A DNA stretch of 64,000 bases, from contig NZ_CP071448.1 of assembly GCF_017352115.1 (NCBI RefSeq), forward strand, positions 868,001-932,000, written 5' to 3'. The position numbers and the translations under genes were made by a program. Positions 17,353 through 27,123 of the stretch are shown here, one piece after another; the first letter of the stretch is position 1, and each line of letters starts with the position of its first letter. The notes beneath the pieces were generated by a model that worked only from the letters and a program-made list of their open reading frames with translations, was not told where the DNA came from and searched no databases. The stretch comes from Flavobacterium endoglycinae (GTDB lineage Bacteria; Bacteroidota; Bacteroidia; Flavobacteriales; Flavobacteriaceae).

Positions 17353-19983
17353 TTATTTCAAACCTGCTAAACTCTGCTCGATTGTAGCAATTTTTGCCAA
17401 AGCATCGGCTTGTTTTTGTTTTTCCATATTTAAAACTTTTTCCGGAGCTCCGTTTACGAATTTCTCGTTTGAAAGTTTTGCTTCAACAGATTTCAAGAAT
17501 CCTTTGATGTAATCCAATTCATCTGTCAGTTTTTTAATTTCGGCTTCTACATCAATATTTCCAGTAATTGGAATGAAGTATTCATTTGATTTGACACGGA
17601 AAGATAAAGCGCCGTCAACCTTTTCAGAAACGTATTCAAAGGCGGTAATGTTTCCTAATTTCGTGATAACAGAATCAAAATAAGTCGAAACGTTTTCATT
17701 GTTAATCGCTTTTAATTCGATACTGTCTTTATTGGCAATATTTTTCTCTTTACGAATCGTTCTGATTCCAGAAATAACTTCAATTGAATTTTCAAAATCA
17801 GTAATTAATTTTGCATCAAACGGTTTTACTTCTGGCCAAGTTGAAACAATTAAAGCTTCATCAGCAGTTCTTTCTGTTATTAAATGCCAGATTTCTTCTG
17901 TAAGGAATGGCATAAACGGATGCAATAATTTCAAGTTATTTTCTAACATTTCAACCGCTTTCGCTAAAGTAACGCTGTCAATTGGCTGTTGGTAGGCTGG
18001 TTTGATCATTTCAAGGAACCAGTTACAGAAATCGTCCCAAACTAATTTGTAAATAGCCATTAACGAATCTGAAATTCTGTATTTTTCAAAATTATCTTCG
18101 ATGTCAGCTAAAGTCTGCTGGAATTTAGCCTCGTACCATTCGATTGCTTTTTTCGAAGATTCTGGCTGTGCAATTTCTGCAGTTTCCCAACCTTTTATCA
18201 ATTTTAAAGCGTTCCAGATTTTAGTTGAAAATGCTTTTCCTTGAACACATAATTCTTCGTCAAACATGATATCGTTTCCTGCTGAAGCACTTAAAAGCAA
18301 TCCAACACGAACTCCATCGGCACTAAATTTATCAATTAAGTCCAAAGGATCAGGGGAATTTCCTAATGATTTAGACATTTTACGACCTTGTTTATCACGT
18401 ACTAAACCTGTTAAATATACATTTTTAAAAGGTTTTTCGCCTGTATATTCATATCCTGCAATAATCATTCTCGCAACCCAGAAGAATAAAATATCTGGTC
18501 CGGTTACCAAATCATTTGTTGGATAGTAATACTTAAAATCAGCATTATCAGGATTTTTAATTCCGTCAAAAACTGACATTGGCCAAAGCCAAGCCGAAAA
18601 CCATGTATCTAACGCGTCAACATCTTGTTTAAGATTGTCGATTGTTAATTGTGGGTTGCTGGTTTTTTCCTGTGCCAATTTTAAGGCATCTTCAATACTT
18701 TCTGCCACCACAAAATCTTCTTTTCCATCTCCGTAATAGTAAGCCGGAATTCTGTGTCCCCACCATAACTGACGAGAGATATTCCAATCACGAATGTTGT
18801 TTAACCAGTGTGCATACGTGTTTTCGAAACGTTTTGGATGTAATTTAATCTCATCTGATTCTAACACTGCTTTGATTGCTGGTTTCACCAATTCGTCCAT
18901 TTTCAAAAACCATTGGTCAGATAATCTAGGTTCGATTACGGCTTTGGTTCTTTCAGATGTTCCTACTTTATTTAAGTGGATTTCGGTTTTAGCCAAAGCT
19001 CCAATTTCTTCTAATTCCTTTGCAATTTCAGTACGAACTACAAAACGATCTTTTCCTTGATAATGTAACCCGAAGCTGTTTAAAGAAGCATCTTCATTAA
19101 AAATATCAATGATTTCAAGATCGTGTTTTTCTCCTAATGTTTTATCGTTTACGTCGTGAGCCGGAGTAACTTTCAAACATCCAGTTCCGAATTCTACATC
19201 TACGTATTCATCTTCAATAATCGGAATTACTCTTCCGCAGATTGGTACGATTGCTTTTTTACCTTTTAAATGAGTAAAACGCTCGTCGTTTGGATTGATA
19301 CAGATTGCAGTATCTCCAAAGATAGTTTCAGGACGTGTTGTGGCAATTGTTAAAAATTCCTCAGTTCCTTCAATTTTATACTTTAAGAAAAATAATTTCC
19401 CTTGTTGTTCTTCGTAAATAACTTCTTCATCAGATAAAGTCGTTTTTGCTTCAGGATCCCAGTTTACCATACGGTATCCTCTGTAAATTAATCCCTTATT
19501 GTATAAATCAACAAAAGAATGAATTACAGCTGCAGACATATCAGGATCCATAGTAAACTTAGTGCGCTCCCAGTCGCATGAAGCTCCAAGCTTTTTTAGC
19601 TGTTCTAATATTGTACCGCCATATTTATGCGTCCAGTCCCAAGCGTGTTCAAGGAATTCCTCACGAGATAAATCGTTTTTATTGATTCCTTCTGATTTTA
19701 ATTTCGCCACAACTTTTGCCTCAGTCGCAATAGAAGCGTGATCTGTTCCCGGAACCCAGCAAGCGTTAAATCCTTTCAAACGAGCTCTACGAATTAATAC
19801 ATCCTGAATGGTATTGTTCAGCATGTGTCCCATATGAAGGACTCCAGTGACGTTTGGCGGCGGAATTACAATAGTGTAAGGTGTTCTATGATCTGGTTCT
19901 GAATGAAAATAATTGTTTTTCATCCAGTAATCATACCATTTGTTCTCAATCGCTTTAGCGTCAAATTGTGCTGGAATTGTCAT
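17353..19983 (-). CDS. valS: Valine--tRNA ligase
   Basis: 876 residues, normal length for bacterial ValRS. Class I signatures are both present: HMGH in PPPNVTGVLHMGHMLNNT near residue 47 and KMSKS in GRKMSKSLGNSPDPLD. The editing domain motif GTGCLKVTPAHD is intact, and the C-terminal region is the coiled-coil arm typical of ValRS (about residues 805-876). It charges tRNA-Val in the cytoplasm. The gene is monocistronic; its leader upstream of 19983 contains a long imperfect inverted repeat. Confidence 0.98.
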   Translation of the reverse strand: MTIPAQFDAKAIENKWYDYWMKNNYFHSEPDHRTPYTIVIPPPNVTGVLHMGHMLNNTIQDVLIRRARLKGFNACWVPGTDHASIATEAKVVAKLKSEGINKNDLSREEFLEHAWDWTHKYGGTILEQLKKLGASCDWERTKFTMDPDMSAAVIHSFVDLYNKGLIYRGYRMVNWDPEAKTTLSDEEVIYEEQQGKLFFLKYKIEGTEEFLTIATTRPETIFGDTAICINPNDERFTHLKGKKAIVPICGRVIPIIEDEYVDVEFGTGCLKVTPAHDVNDKTLGEKHDLEIIDIFNEDASLNSFGLHYQGKDRFVVRTEIAKELEEIGALAKTEIHLNKVGTSERTKAVIEPRLSDQWFLKMDELVKPAIKAVLESDEIKLHPKRFENTYAHWLNNIRDWNISRQLWWGHRIPAYYYGDGKEDFVVAESIEDALKLAQEKTSNPQLTIDNLKQDVDALDTWFSAWLWPMSVFDGIKNPDNADFKYYYPTNDLVTGPDILFFWVARMIIAGYEYTGEKPFKNVYLTGLVRDKQGRKMSKSLGNSPDPLDLIDKFSADGVRVGLLLSASAGNDIMFDEELCVQGKAFSTKIWNALKLIKGWETAEIAQPESSKKAIEWYEAKFQQTLADIEDNFEKYRISDSLMAIYKLVWDDFCNWFLEMIKPAYQQPIDSVTLAKAVEMLENNLKLLHPFMPFLTEEIWHLITERTADEALIVSTWPEVKPFDAKLITDFENSIEVISGIRTIRKEKNIANKDSIELKAINNENVSTYFDSVITKLGNITAFEYVSEKVDGALSFRVKSNEYFIPITGNIDVEAEIKKLTDELDYIKGFLKSVEAKLSNEKFVNGAPEKVLNMEKQKQADALAKIATIEQSLAGLK

Positions 19984-19994
19984 TTACTTAGGTT

Positions 19995-20114
19995 GTTTAA
20001 TCGTTTATTTTTTGTTTATTCGTTTAATAGTTACGTCGTTTAATCGTTTTATTTTTTTTGAAATGCATTCAGGCAGATCAATTAAACGATTAAACAGTTA
20101 AACAAATAAACGAA
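19995..20114. repeat. AT-rich inverted repeats in valS leader
   Basis: GTTTAATCGTTTA at 19995-20007 is the exact complement of TAAACGATTAAAC at 20083-20095. Further CGTTTAAT and AAATAAACGAA units pair less perfectly, giving two arms of roughly 27-30 bp around an 80-bp centre. Similar TTTAAT-CGTTTA units recur between gyrB and mdh. The structure lies 5' of valS on its transcript. Confidence 0.6.
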
Positions 20115-20247
20115 ACTTTGGTTCAATTTTTGTAATTATAACTAACAGCAAAAGTAAATAATTAAGTAGATTATAAAAAACGAAATAATAATTTGTGTGT
20201 TAATTAAAACAATGTATATTTACTTACAACTTAAAAACAATTTCAAA

Positions 20248-20628
20248 ATGAAAAATGTTGCCTCTTTTATTGCTGTCGTATTATTTAGTATAATAGGTTA
20301 TGCACAAAATGGCCCTAAAATTGAATTTGCAGCCCCTGACAATACCATTGATTATGGAAAAATTTCTAAAACAGATAATGGGGTTCGTTCCTTTGAGTTC
20401 ACTAACACCGGCGATGCTCCGCTTTTAATTACGGGTGCCGAATCGACTGTTAGTTCTATAGTTGTTACCAAACCAGCTGCTGCCATCATGCCTGGTAAAA
20501 AAGGGAAAATTGATGTGAAATATAATATGGCTACTGGGCCAATTCGTAAAACAATTACAGTTGAAACCAATGCCGTAAATTATCCTGATGGGCGTGTTGC
20601 CTTGAAAATTAAAGGAGAAGTTTTATAA
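20248..20628 (+). CDS. DUF1573 domain protein
   Basis: 126 residues from the ATG at 20248, chosen because it opens a signal peptide (MKNVASFIAVVLFSIIGYAQ); the frame extends upstream only via a GTG. The mature part has the DUF1573 pattern: I-YGKI near its start, F-FTNTGDAPLLI, then PGKKGKIDVKYN and a KIKGEVL ending. These small ASPM/SPD-2/Hydin-like Ig-fold exported proteins are common in Bacteroidota, and their function is mostly unknown. It stands alone, divergent from valS and convergent with the next lipoprotein gene across a shared terminator. Confidence 0.88.
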   Translation: MKNVASFIAVVLFSIIGYAQNGPKIEFAAPDNTIDYGKISKTDNGVRSFEFTNTGDAPLLITGAESTVSSIVVTKPAAAIMPGKKGKIDVKYNMATGPIRKTITVETNAVNYPDGRVALKIKGEVL

Positions 20629-20650
20629 TAAAACCTATAAAAAAAGTAAA

Positions 20651-20678
20651 AGCCGTTTCAAATGAAACGGCTTTTTTT
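20651..20678. terminator. Bidirectional terminator
   Basis: AGCCGTTTCA/TGAAACGGCT perfect 10-bp stem with a 2-nt core, T7 run on the + side and an A-rich flank on the other. It serves the DUF1573 gene and probably the convergent lipoprotein gene. Confidence 0.85.
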
Positions 20679-20701
20679 GTGGTTATAAATTATCTTTTTG
20701 A

Positions 20702-21184
20702 TTATTTATCAGCACATTCTGCGCTATCGAATTTGTATTTTACACGTTCAAAATCAATTGGTTTGTCTTTTACCAAATACGTAACTCCCATTGTGGTCTG
20801 CATGGTTCCGTTTCCTAAAATCAATTGTTTATTGCGTTTTAAAAATGCCATTGGATTTTTAAACGTTTTATCTTTTGTGGCTAAGTCTTTAAAAGTATAA
20901 TCGGCAAACAAAGTATCTCCATGAAATTCTCCAGTAATTTCACCTGTTCTTACAGTTGAAGGAGCGACTTTCATAATCATATTTCCTGTCAGTTTTCCAT
21001 TTTTTAAAGTATTCAGTTTTAACTGAATGGTATCTTTTTCATAAAGAGCTTGGTAACATTCTGTACTTACCACTTTTTCGCCTTCGGCTTTTGCGGCTTC
21101 TGCTGCTTTCTGTTTTTCTTCGTTTTTACAGCTTTGCAATGCTACTAAAGGTAAAAGCAGGCAGGATAAAACTAGATTTCTCAT
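20702..21184 (-). CDS. Hypothetical lipoprotein
   Basis: 160 residues with a lipoprotein signal ending LQSC (Cys about residue 19) and an Ala/Lys/Glu-rich linker. The core (KLTGNMIMKVAPS, GEITGEFHGDTLFADYTF) looks like a small beta-rich domain seen in uncharacterised Flavobacterium lipoproteins. I cannot name a family with certainty. It has its own transcript: the operon upstream ends at a terminator at 21227-21254. Function unknown. Confidence 0.8.
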   Translation of the reverse strand: MRNLVLSCLLLPLVALQSCKNEEKQKAAEAAKAEGEKVVSTECYQALYEKDTIQLKLNTLKNGKLTGNMIMKVAPSTVRTGEITGEFHGDTLFADYTFKDLATKDKTFKNPMAFLKRNKQLILGNGTMQTTMGVTYLVKDKPIDFERVKYKFDSAECADK

Positions 21185-21226
21185 AATTGATGATTTAAAT
21201 TTTCATGGTTATACCATAAAATTACT

Positions 21227-21254
21227 AAAAAAGAAGCCAAATAAAAGGCTTCTT
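21227..21254 (-). terminator. Terminator of the adhesin-PorP/SprF-OmpA operon
   Basis: 8-bp stem AAGAAGCC/GGCTTCTT with an 8-nt loop; on the minus strand it is followed by a run of T. It lies 23 bp past the OmpA-family stop. Confidence 0.75.
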
Positions 21255-21277
21255 AGTCAAATTTATTATGCAGAAAT

Positions 21278-23416
21278 CTACAAGTTTTTAATTACAAACT
21301 CTGATCTTCGATTCAGCTCATGTTCTTCTTCAGAGCATGCATCATCTGTTTTACATTTTACAATAGGTACTGATTCTCCGTATCCTTTGGCAGTCACTCT
21401 TTTAGGATCGATACCCGATTGTATGATAAAATCTCTGGTTGAGCTGGCTCTTTTTTGAGATAAGTTTTCGTTGAATTTTGCATTTCCGCGGGAATCTGTA
21501 TGCGAACCAATTTCGATTACCATTCCAGGATATTTTTTCATCAATTCGACCACTCTTCCTAAAACTACTTTTGATTCTTTACGGATATACCACATATTAT
21601 AATCAAAGTAAATAGGATCAGTTTTGATAATCAAACGGTCTTTGTCTTTTACAACATCTTTTTCCTTTGCCAGAATTTCTTTTACTTTTTCATTCTTTTT
21701 TACTTCAGCAGCAACAATGGCCGCTTCTTTGTCTTTTTTCTCTTTTTCTTTTAATTCAAGAGCCGCCAAGATTTCTTTTTTCTTGTTTTCTTCTTCTATA
21801 ATAATCTCTTGTTTTCGTCTCTTTTCTGCCTGTTCTTTTTCTTCTTGCTTGATGGCTTCAACAGATTTAAGAGCTAGTGAACCATCATTTATTTTGTCTC
21901 TAGTTTTATCTAAAGTCAATGTTCTGGATTCATTTGTATATTTTTCTTTAAATGCCGAAATTTTATATGATGCTTCACACGGAACTGTAAAACTAAATTT
22001 TCCGTCAGCCAAAGTCGTGATGGTATTTAATGTTTTATTTTCTGAATCTTGAAGAATTACGGTTGCATTTTCTAAAGCCAATTTAGTATCAACATCCGTT
22101 ATAATTCCGGCAATAAACTGTTTACAGTCTTCTACAATTAAGTCTTTTATTTCTTTAAATTGATAGATGTCGTCGCTTCCTTTTCCTCCTTCTCTATTGG
22201 ATGCAAAAAATCCTTCTTTGGTATCTGAATCAATATTGAAAGCAAAATCATCGAGGTTTGAATTTAAAGGAAGTCCGATATTCACTGGTTTTGAATATAC
22301 ATTTCCATTAATTTCTGAAACAAAAACATCCAGCGAACCATAACCTAAGTGTCCGTCAGAAGAAAAATACAGTTTATTATCTGCAGAAGCAAAAGGAAAC
22401 TGTTCTCTTTTTGCAGTATTAATTTCTGGCCCTAAATTCTTTGGCGTATCAAAAGCGCCTTTATTTACATTTACGGAATAAATATCAAAAGACCCTACAG
22501 AACCCGGCATATCCGAAGCAAAGTATAATACTTTTTCATCAGGACTTAAAGCTGGATGTTCTACAGAATAATTAGGACTGTTGAAGGGAAGCGAAGTAAT
22601 GTTTCTCCATTTTCCATTTACTAATTCAGCTTTAAAAATCTGAAGGTTTGAGATTTTTTTATCGTTTTTCTTTTTCTTTCCGTTTTTAGAATTGTTTCTC
22701 GTAAAATACATTGTCTTGCCATCCTTGGTAAAAATAGCGTTTGATTCGTGCATTCCAGTTTTTAATTCTTGGGCAAAATAACGTACGATTGGTTTTTCAG
22801 CATTAATTTTATTGAGCGGAATGGTTACCAAATTTAAATAAGCAGCATTGTCCCATTTAAACTTTTTATCAAACAATCCCGGCTTTAAGTCTACTCCTGT
22901 AAAAACCAAATTTTCTTTGTATTCCACAGCCCCAAATTCAGAGTTTGGTGTATTTATCGCCAGATTTTTAATATCAAAACGTTTTCCTATTGCAGTAACA
23001 TTTTCAAGTGTTTTTAGGTCTTTTTCAAAATTCTTAATGTCTGCAGAATCTGTTGATTTGCTGTAATATTCTTTTAAAACAGCATTTGCATCATCATAAC
23101 TTCCAGTTGCTTTTAATGTTTGTGCGTATCTAAAATAATATTCTCTATCTAAGTTATTACTATAATTTTTAATGAGAAGACGGTAATAACGCTGCGCTTT
23201 TACAAGGTCATTTGTATAAAAATATGAATCGGCTAGATTGGCTATAATTTCCTGCGATGGTTTTTCGTCAGCTAGTTTTTGATATAAAATGATAGATTCG
23301 CTATAATACGTTTTGTCGAAAAAGCGTTTGGCTCTTGCTGATTCTTGATCTTGTGCACTTATAAACTGTATTGAAAATACGAATATAATAACGAGTAGTT
23401 TTTTCATATTTTTCAT
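21278..23416 (-). CDS. OmpA family protein with TPR and PD40 beta-propeller repeats
   Basis: 712 residues. I chose the ATG at 23416, one base after the stop of the preceding gene; the frame can be extended upstream only to a TTG. Order: signal peptide (to ISAQ), TPR-like helices (about 20-130), PD40/WD40-like repeats with ALSPDEKVLYFASDMPG, FASADNKLYFSSDGHLGYG and GKGSDDIYQF (about 200-420), a carboxypeptidase-like beta-sandwich, a long charged coiled coil (about 525-600), and an OmpA-like domain with IGSHTDSRGNAKFNENLSQKRA that binds peptidoglycan. It is the third gene of the T9SS adhesin trio and probably anchors the outer membrane partner to the cell wall. Confidence 0.92.
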   Translation of the reverse strand: MKNMKKLLVIIFVFSIQFISAQDQESARAKRFFDKTYYSESIILYQKLADEKPSQEIIANLADSYFYTNDLVKAQRYYRLLIKNYSNNLDREYYFRYAQTLKATGSYDDANAVLKEYYSKSTDSADIKNFEKDLKTLENVTAIGKRFDIKNLAINTPNSEFGAVEYKENLVFTGVDLKPGLFDKKFKWDNAAYLNLVTIPLNKINAEKPIVRYFAQELKTGMHESNAIFTKDGKTMYFTRNNSKNGKKKKNDKKISNLQIFKAELVNGKWRNITSLPFNSPNYSVEHPALSPDEKVLYFASDMPGSVGSFDIYSVNVNKGAFDTPKNLGPEINTAKREQFPFASADNKLYFSSDGHLGYGSLDVFVSEINGNVYSKPVNIGLPLNSNLDDFAFNIDSDTKEGFFASNREGGKGSDDIYQFKEIKDLIVEDCKQFIAGIITDVDTKLALENATVILQDSENKTLNTITTLADGKFSFTVPCEASYKISAFKEKYTNESRTLTLDKTRDKINDGSLALKSVEAIKQEEKEQAEKRRKQEIIIEEENKKKEILAALELKEKEKKDKEAAIVAAEVKKNEKVKEILAKEKDVVKDKDRLIIKTDPIYFDYNMWYIRKESKVVLGRVVELMKKYPGMVIEIGSHTDSRGNAKFNENLSQKRASSTRDFIIQSGIDPKRVTAKGYGESVPIVKCKTDDACSEEEHELNRRSEFVIKNL

Positions 23417-23417
23417 T

Positions 23418-24344
23418 TTAAAAGAATCTAGGTGATTTATCAAATCCTTTTCCTAATAAGTCCAAATCGAAAAGCAGCATGATTTCGTGCGTTCCTGAAT
23501 TAAACTGACCTAAGTTTGTCAGTGTATGATCGTATGCATAACCCACTCTAAGCGTAGGCGTAACATTAACATTAAACAAACCGCTTACAGAATCTCCAAT
23601 TCTATAGGCTGCTCCTAATTCGAATTTTTCGTTGTACAAAACATTTGCCGTAAGGTCTACAGAAATAGGAGAACCTTTTACAAATTTTGACATAAAGGCT
23701 GGTTTTATTTTCCACATATCAGTAACCTGAAAAACATATCCTGCGGTTAAAAAAGCATGAATTTCTTCAGATCCAAAAGCATTCAGACCTGATTTTTCTT
23801 GAATGTATTTTGACTTCAATAAATTAGGTGCCGAAATTCCCACATATAAATTATCTCTAAAATAATATGCTCCTACTCCAATATTCGGTTTGGTTACATT
23901 TATATTTTCTGCGAAAGCGAAATCTGTTTCGGGATCGGTAAAACGGAATCCGTTAAAATTGGTCTGCATAGAAGAAAAACCTGCTTTAAGCCCAAGGGAA
24001 AGTTTATTTCTTCCTCCTAAATTTAAAACATACGCGAAATCGGCATAGAAGTTATTTTCTTTTTTTGCGCCGTCACCAATATCATCTGATATAAATGAGA
24101 AGCCGGCTTCGACTTTATCGCTGACAGCACTATGCGCAAAAAAAGTAAATGTTTTTGGCGCTCCCACTGCTCCAACCCATTGTGTTCTGTATAATCCTCC
24201 AAAATTCATCATGGCTGGAACTCCTGTTGCATAAGCAGGATTCACGACACTCATATTATACATATAGTGTGTGTATTCAGGATCCTGCTGCGCGGAAACT
24301 GCTGTTATATAGAGGAAACTTATAAAAAGTAGTATTTTTTTCAT
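23418..24344 (-). CDS. PorP/SprF family type IX secretion system membrane protein
   Basis: 308 residues from the ATG at 24344, which begins the signal peptide MKKILLFISFLYITAVSAQ; an ATG 21 bp further upstream is a possible alternative. The mature start QQDPEYTHYMYNMSVVNPAYATG is the family hallmark (here QQDPEYTHYMYN, then MSVVNPAYATG), and the rest is a small outer membrane barrel ending HEIMLLFDLD. In known members, such as SprF for SprB, the protein is needed for secretion or surface attachment of the type B adhesin encoded beside it. Here the adhesin is directly upstream and the OmpA protein directly downstream. Confidence 0.93.
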   Translation of the reverse strand: MKKILLFISFLYITAVSAQQDPEYTHYMYNMSVVNPAYATGVPAMMNFGGLYRTQWVGAVGAPKTFTFFAHSAVSDKVEAGFSFISDDIGDGAKKENNFYADFAYVLNLGGRNKLSLGLKAGFSSMQTNFNGFRFTDPETDFAFAENINVTKPNIGVGAYYFRDNLYVGISAPNLLKSKYIQEKSGLNAFGSEEIHAFLTAGYVFQVTDMWKIKPAFMSKFVKGSPISVDLTANVLYNEKFELGAAYRIGDSVSGLFNVNVTPTLRVGYAYDHTLTNLGQFNSGTHEIMLLFDLDLLGKGFDKSPRFF

Positions 24345-24374
24345 TTGACTGCTGTTAAATAACATAAAACGGAA

Positions 24375-26993
24375 TTATCGATTTAAATAAAGACGCCCTT
24401 GTTTTGGCGGTTTATTGTCTTTATTGAAATAGAGAATATAGAAATACACTCCGTTTGGAGCTACCCCGCTTCCAATTCCGCTCTTTTCATAATTTATTCC
24501 ATCCCAAGCTGGTTTATTTTTGTCGCCTTTATACATTCCGTTGCCGTATCTATTGAAAATCTCAAGCGTGTAATCAGGATATAAAAACTCAATATCTTTG
24601 ATTGCAAATGAATCGTTTACGCCGTCTCCATTAGGAGAAAATCCATCTGGTATAAAAAAGTCATTTGGTACATTATCACAATCTGTAAGCGTCACGGTAA
24701 CTTCGATATGATCGTACGAAAAACAGCCTGTTGTATTTGATAAATCGAATCCGTAATATTTTCCTTGTTCGGTTAAAGGAGTTGAAGCCGTTAATAAATT
24801 TCCGTTGTTTGGAGAATCATACCAAACTACAGTTGAAGGTACATTGGTATTATTGGATAAATCTGCTATTGTTGGATTGTTTAATCCGCAGAAATTTTGT
24901 CCGTCTGTATTGAGCACCGGAGCAGGAGTATCATTTATGGTTATTAATACTGTTGCAGCATCAGAAGTACAACCTGCTGGAGAGGTTTCTTTCACATAAT
25001 AATTACCCGACTGTAAAATAACTGTGTCTGCAAGAGGTGTAGTTGAAGTGGCGGAATCATACCATTTAAATTGATTTCCATTTGGAATTAAATCAGCAAT
25101 TGTTGCGCCATCGACTTTACAAAATGTCTGCGGATTTAGAACTGGTGCCGCCGGAATTGGATTTATTATAAAACTGTCTAGAACATTGGTTAAATTAACA
25201 TCGCAGCCTGTAATATTATTTTTCAGGTTTGTTAATGAAACTACTGTTGATCCTGAATTTAAAAGCAAAGCAGAAGGAATTACAAAATCCGCATTTCCAC
25301 CTGATGCAGTTAATGTCAAAGTTTGTTCAGGTGCAGGATTACTGCCTAGTAATACGTATGAAAGCGTGATATCGGTTAAACTTCCCAGTCCCCAAACTCG
25401 TACATTGACAGGATCGTTGAGACAAACATCATTTACAATAACACCTGCAGAAGCATTTGGCAATGCATTAATTATCATGTTACCTCTTGCATTAGCATTA
25501 TTGGTACAAGTGGTTACAGTATTGGTGATTTTGGTTATAGTGATGACAGATGCTCCGCTATTTGCATTTAAATTACCTGGAATAGTAAATGTTCCTACTC
25601 CGCCAGTAACCGTCATGTTGGCAGTTTGATTTAAAGCAAAATTGTCTCCGGTTAAATTATAAACAATGTCATAATTCCCATCGTCAAGGCTAGCGGCATT
25701 TGTAAGCTGTACTACAGAACTTTTATTCTGACAGGCTGGATCTGGAGTCAGTATCGCATTGTCTAAATTTGGCAGTTTGTAAATATGTAAATCGTCTGAT
25801 AAATTATTGATAATATTATTACAAGCTCCTTTTCCATCGGTTGAAAAAATATCGGTTATGGTTACCGTAAAAGTTCCTGCTTGTCTAAAAAACTGCGAGT
25901 TAATTGGAAAAATTAATCTTCCGTTTACAAAACTAGAAGTTGTAGAATCTGTTCCTCCGTTTGGTCCCGATACATTAAAAACAATTCTATACTGCCCATT
26001 CGGAATTGAAGTTGTTCCTTCTGTAATTACTCCAGAATAACCTGCTGTTGCAATTTCATCTTCACAAATATCTTCGGCAATAACTAATGTGGCACCTGTA
26101 AAATCCAATCTTTCTTCGAGTGTAATTACAATATTGGCAGATTTGTCTGGACAAGTTGCATCGTTAGATAAAACAGTATAAAAATAGTTGTACACACCGG
26201 GTCCATAAGTGGCATATACTTGTTTTAAATCAACAACTGGATTTGTTGGTCCTGTTATGCCATGTCCGCTCCATCTTCCACCAGGATCTTGTCCGGTGAG
26301 TAGTGTACTAACATCAAAGGAGGTATATCCATCGAGATCAGTAGTACCGCATAAAGCCAATTCTCCCGGAGTACCAGGTTCTGGTGCTCTAAAAACGGTT
26401 AAAACTACTGTTGATGATACTGGCGAAGGTGAACAAGCTAAAACGGGCGGCACAGTATAAGTAAACTGATACGTTCCCTGCATTTCAGTAATTGAAATGG
26501 TTGACGATACTGCCTGTCCAGCGCTGTTTGTCCAAACTCCATTATTATGCGGACTCATGACTGTACTATTAAATGCCGAAAACAGATTAAACGTTTGTTC
26601 ATCGCTGCATTTTGTGGCATACGGTGCAGGATCTCCTGAAAACGGACCAATTGTAATAGTTACAGTAGCTTTATTATCTGTACAGCCTGCTGTAGACGGT
26701 GCAGTATAGGTATATTGATAACTTCCCCCGCTTCGAATAAGCTGGGCATTTAAAATTCCTGTTGAAGTGTTTAATCCTCTCGAACCATTATCATCTGTCC
26801 ATGTTCCGCCGGGCACAGGACTTCCTCCCAGCAAGGCAAATAAAGATACTGATTGGTTAACTGGATCGGAAATGTTACAAATTATCTGATTGCCATCATT
26901 GCCTGCACATTGTGCATTCATTTTTTCTGAAAAAAAAGACAAAAAAACAAAAAACAATACAAATTGTAAGAAATTGATGTATTTTTTGGTCAT
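24375..26993 (-). CDS. Large adhesin-like protein with T9SS type B (gliding motility-associated) sorting domain
   Basis: 872 residues. Signal peptide ending MNA-QCAG, then repeated Ig/PKD-like beta domains with paired cysteines (TAGCTDNKATVTITIG-like endings recur around residues 100, 195, 290 and 680). From about residue 780 comes FIPDGFSPNGDGVNDSF with IFNRYG, W-DG and PNGVYFYIL ending GRLYLNR: the CHU_C/type B sorting domain. Type B cargo is secreted by T9SS and needs a cognate PorP/SprF protein, which is encoded next. The ligand is unknown. It heads the three-gene operon. Confidence 0.92.
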   Translation of the reverse strand: MTKKYINFLQFVLFFVFLSFFSEKMNAQCAGNDGNQIICNISDPVNQSVSLFALLGGSPVPGGTWTDDNGSRGLNTSTGILNAQLIRSGGSYQYTYTAPSTAGCTDNKATVTITIGPFSGDPAPYATKCSDEQTFNLFSAFNSTVMSPHNNGVWTNSAGQAVSSTISITEMQGTYQFTYTVPPVLACSPSPVSSTVVLTVFRAPEPGTPGELALCGTTDLDGYTSFDVSTLLTGQDPGGRWSGHGITGPTNPVVDLKQVYATYGPGVYNYFYTVLSNDATCPDKSANIVITLEERLDFTGATLVIAEDICEDEIATAGYSGVITEGTTSIPNGQYRIVFNVSGPNGGTDSTTSSFVNGRLIFPINSQFFRQAGTFTVTITDIFSTDGKGACNNIINNLSDDLHIYKLPNLDNAILTPDPACQNKSSVVQLTNAASLDDGNYDIVYNLTGDNFALNQTANMTVTGGVGTFTIPGNLNANSGASVITITKITNTVTTCTNNANARGNMIINALPNASAGVIVNDVCLNDPVNVRVWGLGSLTDITLSYVLLGSNPAPEQTLTLTASGGNADFVIPSALLLNSGSTVVSLTNLKNNITGCDVNLTNVLDSFIINPIPAAPVLNPQTFCKVDGATIADLIPNGNQFKWYDSATSTTPLADTVILQSGNYYVKETSPAGCTSDAATVLITINDTPAPVLNTDGQNFCGLNNPTIADLSNNTNVPSTVVWYDSPNNGNLLTASTPLTEQGKYYGFDLSNTTGCFSYDHIEVTVTLTDCDNVPNDFFIPDGFSPNGDGVNDSFAIKDIEFLYPDYTLEIFNRYGNGMYKGDKNKPAWDGINYEKSGIGSGVAPNGVYFYILYFNKDNKPPKQGRLYLNR

Positions 26994-27123
26994 ACGCTAT
27001 TATTTTAAGTTAAACATAGTGAAATAATAGCAAATGACAAAAAAACTTACTTTTCTTATTAATTCTTAAAACATTTTTTAAATCAACAAATCAACCAAAC
27101 AATCCTTCAGAAAATAAAATGAT

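Noticed and set aside
19984..20120. T-box riboswitch before valS
   Set aside because: No T-box consensus or specifier-loop arrangement is visible, and this phylum is not known to use them; the region is explained as AT-rich inverted repeats.
21624..22052. Open frame of 142 codons on the + strand opposite the OmpA-family gene
   Set aside because: It is the complement of the Lys/Glu-rich coiled coil, giving a Ser/Phe-rich translation; no start signal or family features.
25186..25629. Long open frame on the + strand opposite the adhesin (147 codons)
   Set aside because: It lies wholly antisense to a well-supported gene with signal peptide and sorting domain, its product is low in complexity and matches no family.
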